NCBI RefSeq assembly: GCF_900637515.1
Contig: NZ_LR134375.1
Coordinates: 1,679,001-1,743,000, forward strand
Length of the DNA: 64,000 bases
Direction: 5' to 3'
DNA from: Veillonella dispar
GTDB lineage: Bacteria; Bacillota; Negativicutes; Veillonellales; Veillonellaceae
Under the pieces are notes generated by a model. It saw only the letters and a program-made list of their open reading frames with translations, was not told the origin of the DNA and ran no database searches. The translations under genes were made by a program, and so were the position numbers. This document shows positions 59,594 to 64,000 of this stretch, in pieces. Numbering within the stretch: the first letter of the stretch is position 1; the number at the start of each line of letters is the position of its first letter.

Positions 59594-60085
59594 TTATTTG
59601 AAAGCACCTAATAAAGCAGCCATGCTAGGACGGCTGATCAATGCTTTCACCAAAACAGAGCCAAGCACTGCTGGAATTGTTTGGCCTACGATGAGGTTCA
59701 ATACCAATGGCCAGTATGGAAGACCAAGTAATGGGCTGAGCCATAACGGTACACATAATGCTGGAACAAAGATAATCGGTAGAACCGCCCACCAAGCGCT
59801 AAGGCCAAGCTTACGCATACCTACGATTATACCTGTTGTTAAAATACCAACGCCAAAACCTCCCATCATATCGAGGATACCAAGACCACCGAATAGGAAG
59901 TTAGAAATGAGGTTACCAATCCCCATGGGAATTACCAAAAACGGAAAGGCATAAGCAAGTGCATATAATGATGTTGCTATACGAATTTGATACGCTCCGA
60001 AAGAAACGCTTTGCGTTAAATACAGTACGACGATGTACAATGCCACAACCATGGCAGAAATAGTCAATTTACGTGTAGTAATCAT
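59594..60085 (-). CDS. queT: queuosine precursor transporter QueT
   Basis: Six-helix S-component of an ECF transporter, 164 residues from ATG 60085 (GAGGAGGTG in front). Pattern VALYIVVLYLTQSVSFGAYQIRIATSLYALAYAFP fits the QueT family that imports preQ1 or related precursors. A preQ1-I riboswitch in its leader supports the substrate. The energising ECF module is not in the window. Confidence 0.93.
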   Translation of the reverse strand: MITTRKLTISAMVVALYIVVLYLTQSVSFGAYQIRIATSLYALAYAFPFLVIPMGIGNLISNFLFGGLGILDMMGGFGVGILTTGIIVGMRKLGLSAWWAVLPIIFVPALCVPLWLSPLLGLPYWPLVLNLIVGQTIPAVLGSVLVKALISRPSMAALLGAFK

Positions 60086-60103
60086 AACACTCACCTCCTC
60101 AAA

Positions 60104-60132
60104 TAAAAAAAGCATGGCAAAACTACCATGCT
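60104..60132 (-). terminator. riboswitch-controlled terminator of queT
   Basis: Stem AGCATGG/CCATGCT around the loop TAGTTTTG on the minus strand, followed by TTTTTTTATTT. The loop/arm GTAGTTTTG is complementary to CAAAACTAC in the riboswitch tail, giving an anti-terminator alternative. Confidence 0.85.
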
Positions 60133-60153
60133 ATAAATGCTTATGAATTTCCG

Positions 60154-60192
60154 TAGTTTTGTTTAGAGACAGGATGGTTTCAAACTGTCTTA
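60154..60192 (-). ncRNA. preQ1-I riboswitch
   Basis: On the minus strand a GACAG/CTGTC stem with the loop holding ACC, then the A-rich tail TAAACAAAACTA that folds back in an H-type pseudoknot. This is the class I preQ1 aptamer pattern. It is directly upstream of queT and its terminator. Confidence 0.85.
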
Positions 60193-60245
60193 TTTAGTTG
60201 TACGCTTATAATATCATGTATTCTCGATATTTACAAGTCGAGAGA

Positions 60246-60458
60246 AGTTTAAAGCGGCCTGTTACATTAACTACTATCTATGTAATATTGGCAAGGATGG
60301 GGTGGTGGCAGATACCTTTCCTCATTGCTCCACTGGCTAAACGGTCATCGGCCGAGGGCCTAGACCTGCCAAAGTCGCTCTTTGAAAAGGTATCTACCAC
60401 CACTGCGAATTTAGCAAATCAACGTTACGGATATTAGTAATTCTAAAGGCCGCTTTAA
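60246..60458. ncRNA. large inverted-repeat locus, candidate structured RNA
   Basis: Outer arms at about 60248-60259 (TTTAAAGCGGCC) and 60447-60457 (GGCCGCTTTAA), about 200 bases apart, and an inner 18-bp helix with arms at about 60307-60325 and 60389-60407 (GTGGTGGCAGATACC and its near-complement). On the minus strand the inner helix is complete with one G-U pair, whereas on the plus strand it has a C-A mismatch. The apical part folds into further hairpins (GGCC-CTC-GGCC; CAAAG-AGCGA-CTTTG), and each side of the central region has its own small hairpin. An open frame across it has no gene character. It could be a 6S-like or another regulatory RNA, or a palindromic mobile element; I cannot decide. 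Confidence 0.45.
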
Positions 60459-60664
60459 CTCAGCATCCTCCAAATGGTAAATAATACGAAATATATTACT
60501 CATCAAAGCGCCTCAACTAGTCTAAGCCAGTTGAGGAGAGTTAGCGACGTAGAAGTCCGCCTCAAGGCAAACATGGTGTCTTATCTATTAGTTTATATGC
60601 AAAGTAGCCGCCTAAATGGCGGCTACTAATATGATCCAGTTTTGGTGGATGTAGAGAAGTTCTA
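60459..60664. other. non-coding region between inverted-repeat locus and queC
   Basis: About 200 bases with two hairpins: CCTCAACT/AGTTGAGG at 60511-60536 and the 10-bp AGTAGCCGCC/GGCGGCTACT at 60603-60627. The second, 37 bases past the queC stop, may act as its terminator although only three T follow on the minus strand. No gene seen. Confidence 0.5.
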
Positions 60665-61354
60665 TTATTGTGCTGGGTCTTCAACGCCGTTGGCGCGGAA
60701 TGCTTCGGCTCTGTCGATGCAGGTACCACAGTGTCCGCATGGTTTGTCGCCGCCTTCGTAGCAGGACCATGTTAGGTGGTATGGTACGCCGAGTCGTAGG
60801 CCTTCTTTTACGACGTCTGCTTTGTTATGGTTGATGAATGGTGCTTCTAAGGAGCATTCTTTACCGGATCCTTCGAAGATAGCATCGCCCATGGATTTAT
60901 AGAAGTGTTCTGTACAGTCTGGGTATGCGTTACCAGCCGCATCATCGCTATGGGCACCATAGTAGATATAGCCGCAGTCTAGAGATAAGGCTAAGGAAGC
61001 CGCTGCAGATAGGAATAGACCATTTCTAAATGGCACATAGGTGCTAACCGTACCTTCCCCTTCTGTTTCTTGTTGTTCCTTGTATGAACCTTGAGGTATT
61101 GCCTCTGTGGATTGGGTCAATAAAGAGCAATTGCTGAAGGCAAACAATTTAGTGACATCCATCGTTTTACCTTCAATGCCATAATAAGCGAGAATAGATG
61201 CAGCAGCCTCTAGTTCTTTACTATGTTTTTGACCATATTGAATGGATAACGGCACTACATTGTCTTTGCCAAATCTTTCAATAGCTAGCGCTAAACATGT
61301 AGTACTATCTACCCCACCGCTGAATAAGACAACAGCCTTTTGTTTTTGTGCCAT
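60665..61354 (-). CDS. queC: 7-cyano-7-deazaguanine synthase
   Basis: QueC makes preQ0 from 7-carboxy-7-deazaguanine, ATP and ammonia; 229 residues from ATG 61354 (AAAGGAG before it). PP-loop VVLFSGGVDSTTC at the N-terminus; zinc site CYEGGDKPCGHCGTC (four Cys) near the C-terminus. queD, queE and queF are not in the window. Confidence 0.95.
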   Translation of the reverse strand: MAQKQKAVVLFSGGVDSTTCLALAIERFGKDNVVPLSIQYGQKHSKELEAAASILAYYGIEGKTMDVTKLFAFSNCSLLTQSTEAIPQGSYKEQQETEGEGTVSTYVPFRNGLFLSAAASLALSLDCGYIYYGAHSDDAAGNAYPDCTEHFYKSMGDAIFEGSGKECSLEAPFINHNKADVVKEGLRLGVPYHLTWSCYEGGDKPCGHCGTCIDRAEAFRANGVEDPAQ

Positions 61355-61377
61355 AAGGTCTCCTTTCACCTATTACA

Positions 61378-61403
61378 ACAGCCCCATCCTAAGATGAGGC
61401 TGT
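61378..61403 (-). promoter_or_regulatory. hairpin between xth and queC
   Basis: 11-bp stem ACAGCCTCATC / GATGGGGCTGT with loop TTAG; only TGT follows on the minus strand, so it is a weak terminator at best. Confidence 0.45.
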
Positions 61404-61422
61404 AGATTATACTTTCAATATA

Positions 61423-62178
61423 TTATAAATCGATATCTAATTCTACTGGGCAATGATCAGAGCCAAAGATTTGTTGGTGAATTTTAGCTTCTTGAATTTT
61501 GTCATCAAGACGTTTAGAGGTGATAAAATAGTCAATTCTCCATCCCGTATTTCGTTCACGAGCCTTGCCCATATAAGACCACCAGCTATATTCCTCAATA
61601 GCATCTGGATAAAGGTGACGGAATGTGTCTGTAAAACCAGCACCTAATAGTTCGGTCATTTTTGCACGCTCTTCATCAGAGAAGCCTGCATTTTTACGGT
61701 TTGTCTTAGGATTTTTAAGGTCGATTTCTTGATGTGCTACATTGAGGTCACCACAGAGAATGACTGGTTTTTTCTTATCTAATTCAAGCAAATAGTTGCG
61801 GAATGCGTCTTCCCAAGCCATACGGTACTCAAGACGAGCCAATTCACGTTGGCTATTTGGCGTATAGCAGCATACTAAATAGAAATTGTCATATTCAGCA
61901 GTAATAACACGGCCCTCTTGATCGTGTTCTTCAATGCCGATACCATTAGTTACGGACAACGGTTTAATACGCGTGAATACAGCCGTACCACTATAGCCTT
62001 TTTTCACAGCACTATTCCAATATTGCTCATAACCTGGCAACTCCAAAGAAATTTGGTCAGGTTGTAATTTAGTTTCTTGTAAGCAGAAAATATCTGCATC
62101 CAACTCGTTAAAGGATTCCATGAACCCTTTTGTTACAGCCGCACGAAGGCCGTTTACATTCCAAGAAATTAATTTCAA
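61423..62178 (-). CDS. xth: exodeoxyribonuclease III
   Basis: AP endonuclease/3' exonuclease of the ExoIII/APE family, 251 residues. MKLISWNVNGLRA, CLQETKL (metal Glu), GDLNVAHQEIDL, and SDHCPVELDI (catalytic His) are intact. Base excision repair. Two genes downstream on the same strand is queC, 68 bases away. Confidence 0.95.
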   Translation of the reverse strand: MKLISWNVNGLRAAVTKGFMESFNELDADIFCLQETKLQPDQISLELPGYEQYWNSAVKKGYSGTAVFTRIKPLSVTNGIGIEEHDQEGRVITAEYDNFYLVCCYTPNSQRELARLEYRMAWEDAFRNYLLELDKKKPVILCGDLNVAHQEIDLKNPKTNRKNAGFSDEERAKMTELLGAGFTDTFRHLYPDAIEEYSWWSYMGKARERNTGWRIDYFITSKRLDDKIQEAKIHQQIFGSDHCPVELDIDL

Positions 62179-62327
62179 TGCTTACTCCTTATTCTAATAG
62201 TGCTTTTACATACTAATATAGTTTATGAAAGCCTCTATTTCAACAATTTCTTTATATTTCAAAAAGATTCTTATTTATGCTAGTAATTATAGTATGTTAT
62301 ACAGTTTAGCCAGAAAGTTGTACATTA

Positions 62328-62552
62328 CTATTGTTTGTGTTTCTTTGCATGTCTTGCTTCCGCACGAGCCTTTCGAGCGTTTTCATTTGCTTTAAGATTA
62401 CTTTCACGTTTTTCACGGAAATAATTAGCTATGGAAGATAAAACAAGAATTACCAACACCGTAACATTAAACATGCCGGGCCCGAAGGTATAGATGTGAT
62501 AACACAAATAGCCAAACGCAACAAGGGTTAGTAGATGTTTTAAAATTTTCAT
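62328..62552 (-). CDS. small membrane protein, unknown function
   Basis: 74 residues: two hydrophobic segments (about 5-23 and 27-42) and a strongly basic C-terminal tail rich in Lys, Arg, Ala and Glu. It starts 13 bases after the rhodanese gene on the same strand, with GGAGGG upstream, so it is probably cotranscribed. No family recognised. Confidence 0.7.
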   Translation of the reverse strand: MKILKHLLTLVAFGYLCYHIYTFGPGMFNVTVLVILVLSSIANYFREKRESNLKANENARKARAEARHAKKHKQ

Positions 62553-62565
62553 TTGCCCTCCTGTA

Positions 62566-63384
62566 TTATCGTAATGTTTCTACACCAGTCTTAAGTGGGA
62601 AACCGTCATAGGTTACCCAATCACTAGAGCTACCAACATATAAAGCCGATTCAAGCCCTACTTCGCTCATAGTTAATAGCGCATTACAAGCGGTTACTCC
62701 TGAGCCACAGTAAGTCACAACAGGTCTATTTTGGTAGATTTCATTATAGTACTCGGCTTCTAAATCTTTTACAGACTTAGGACCATCTACGGTATAACCA
62801 CTTTCATAAAAATGATTAACAGCACCAGGAATGTGACCAGTCATGCCATCCATCGTATCTACTTGAGACCCATCGTAGCGGAACGGCGCACGAGCATCAA
62901 TGATAACATGGTCACCCGTTTCACTAGCCTTGAGAACCTCATCACGACTCATAACCATATGCGTTTGTAATTCATAGTTGAAAACAGACGGTTCTGCAGG
63001 TAACGGAGTTGGTTCTTTAGTTAGAACATGACCTTCCTTAATCCAGCGTTCAACACCGCCAGACAATACGCGTACATCCGTTAAACCCATGTAGCGCAAC
63101 GTCCACCATAAACGTCCCGCCAAAAAGAGCCAAGAGTCATATACAACGACCTTGGAATCACGAGTGATTCCGTAAGACTCAAAAGTATGAGCCAAACGCT
63201 CCATATCCGGCAATGGATGACGACCGCCATGCTCGCCCAAAGGACCTGTTAAATCCTTATTTAAATCCACCGCATAAGAGCCTTTAATATGACCTTTTTG
63301 ATAATCTTGATAACCTCGAGCATCTAAGATAATAACCTCATCGAGACAAGATAGTAATTCTTTAGGAGTGATGAAATTTGACAT
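62566..63384 (-). CDS. sseA: sulfurtransferase with two rhodanese domains
   Basis: 272 residues with tandem rhodanese domains (about 5-120 and 145-270). The catalytic loop CGSGVTA in the second domain (about residue 228) is of the CG[S/T]GVT type found in 3-mercaptopyruvate sulfurtransferases; the first domain lacks a Cys in its loop and is structural. AAAGGAGT before the ATG. Thiosulfate against mercaptopyruvate preference is likely the latter, from the motif. Confidence 0.9.
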   Translation of the reverse strand: MSNFITPKELLSCLDEVIILDARGYQDYQKGHIKGSYAVDLNKDLTGPLGEHGGRHPLPDMERLAHTFESYGITRDSKVVVYDSWLFLAGRLWWTLRYMGLTDVRVLSGGVERWIKEGHVLTKEPTPLPAEPSVFNYELQTHMVMSRDEVLKASETGDHVIIDARAPFRYDGSQVDTMDGMTGHIPGAVNHFYESGYTVDGPKSVKDLEAEYYNEIYQNRPVVTYCGSGVTACNALLTMSEVGLESALYVGSSSDWVTYDGFPLKTGVETLR

Positions 63385-63546
63385 ATGTACTCCTTTCTTT
63401 TAATTATATCGAAAAATACAAATTTGATAATATTATTATATAACGATATGAAAGTATGGACAATGAATATCAAAATATAATTTAAACAATACGCCAATAT
63501 GTTCTAATAGCTCTTTCACATTACAAATATCCTATCCATACAAATA

Positions 63547-63582
63547 AAAGGTACACCTATGTAGTATTATAGGCGTACCTTT
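63547..63582 (-). terminator. terminator of the last gene
   Basis: Stem AAAGGTACGCCTAT / ATAGGTGTACCTTT on the minus strand with one mismatch and an 8-base loop, followed by TATTTG. About 25 bases past the stop of the gene at 63607. Confidence 0.75.
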
Positions 63583-63606
63583 ATATTGTATGCTAATGTA
63601 TTTCAA

Positions 63607-64000
63607 TTATAAAAGAAAAGAATTCCCACAACGTAAACATATATATGTATGCTCCCAATCGCGACGTAATCCTGGATATGTATCTCTATTCCATACATAA
63701 CGTTGATATGTTTTGTAGATTAACAACGCATAGGCACCAAAATAAATAATTAGTGAAGCCTCATGTTTACTTAGACCGGAAATCCAAAGCAATAATACGA
63801 GACCAAATTGAATCGCAATCCACCACTTTAAAATAAATGTAGCAATCGATTTTTTCATCGGAGGTTTTGCCATCATAGAAAGTGCTGTTTGTTGAGTACC
63901 TACAGTATTGCCAATACCAACACCTACTCGACCACCAGCACCAATACCTACACCTGTAGTTACACCATTTACATTAGAAAAGCCACCAGCATAAGCAATA
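63607..64000 (-). CDS. membrane protein with Gly-rich segment, 5' end outside window
   Basis: The frame stays open from the stop at 63607 to position 64000, so the N-terminus is outside. Visible: a Gly/Val-rich stretch with repeated GVGIG-type motifs, then MMAKPPMKKS, two hydrophobic helices (about IATFILKWWIAIQFGLVLLLWISG and ASLIIYFGAYALLIY), and a C-terminal CLRCGNSFLL that looks like one half of a zinc ribbon. A start at the MM (63876) is possible, but there is no ribosome binding site and the upstream frame is coding-like, so the longer protein is preferred. Family not recognised. Confidence 0.65.
   Translation of the reverse strand, partial: IAYAGGFSNVNGVTTGVGIGAGGRVGVGIGNTVGTQQTALSMMAKPPMKKSIATFILKWWIAIQFGLVLLLWISGLSKHEASLIIYFGAYALLIYKTYQRYVWNRDTYPGLRRDWEHTYICLRCGNSFLL

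Noticed and set aside
60198-60437. 79-codon open frame on the plus strand
   Set aside because: It lies across the inverted-repeat locus and the riboswitch region, has no ribosome binding site and its sequence is explained by the palindromic structure.
60246-60458. T-box, cobalamin riboswitch, tmRNA, RNase P RNA or SRP RNA
   Set aside because: The conserved boxes of each (T-box AGGGTGG, cobalamin core, tmRNA tag frame, RNase P P4 core, SRP helix 8) were looked for and not found.

Overview
The window reads as chromosomal DNA of an anaerobic Negativicute, most likely Veillonella. This is inferred from gene content, not from a 16S gene: Firmicute-type ribosomal and attenuation signals sit beside lactate/C4-acid enzymes (aspartase, split class I fumarase, Fe-S serine dehydratase), an oxygen-sensitive type hybrid cluster protein and an AT-rich background. 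No CRISPR array, insertion sequence, rRNA gene or prophage was seen.

Layout. Positions 1-21021 hold the transcription/translation cluster on the minus strand: rpsL (cut by the window edge), an L7Ae-like gene, rpoC, rpoB, rplL, rplJ, rplA, rplK, nusG, secE, rpmG, tuf and five tRNAs. Two foreign blocks interrupt the usual order: aspA plus a divergent GT39 glycosyltransferase between rplL and rpoB, and a quinol nitric oxide reductase between rpmG and tuf. Positions 21200-30800 carry a broken uppP, a lone BrxF-like P-loop ATPase, a secreted protein with a duplicated domain, hypB, hypA, folD, a PASTA penicillin-binding protein, a CCA-adding type nucleotidyltransferase and the two serine dehydratase subunits. 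Positions 30800-38200 hold a repeat-rich intergenic region, hcp with a divergent Crp/Fnr regulator, a membrane-anchored protein with repeated threonine motifs, a DUF436 gene and fumarase. A strong promoter then drives tRNA-Asn, -Glu and -Val.

Positions 39250-54600 hold two secreted unknowns, the F1Fo ATP synthase operon preceded by atpI- and atpZ-like genes, wecB and a WecA/TagO-type transferase, a UPF0210/ACT pair, phosphoglucomutase and a YitT protein. Positions 54788-64000 hold ispE-gntR, an AGCS symporter, glutamate dehydrogenase, queT under a preQ1-I riboswitch, an unexplained large inverted-repeat locus (candidate structured RNA), queC, exonuclease III, a rhodanese and an edge-truncated membrane protein.

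Functional links: norZ and hcp/hcpR point to defence against nitric oxide; aspA, fumAB, sdaAAB and gdhA feed amino acids into the fumarate/pyruvate/2-oxoglutarate pool; queT and queC serve queuosine; wecB and the WecA/TagO-type gene make surface polymer precursors directly upstream of the ATP synthase genes. The observations most worth checking are the inverted-repeat RNA candidate at 60246-60458, the orphan BrxF-like ATPase, the two-carboxylate signature in AtpE, the repeated phospho-threonine-like motifs in the 34077-35918 protein, and the three-copy repeat with a giant hairpin at 30921-31250.
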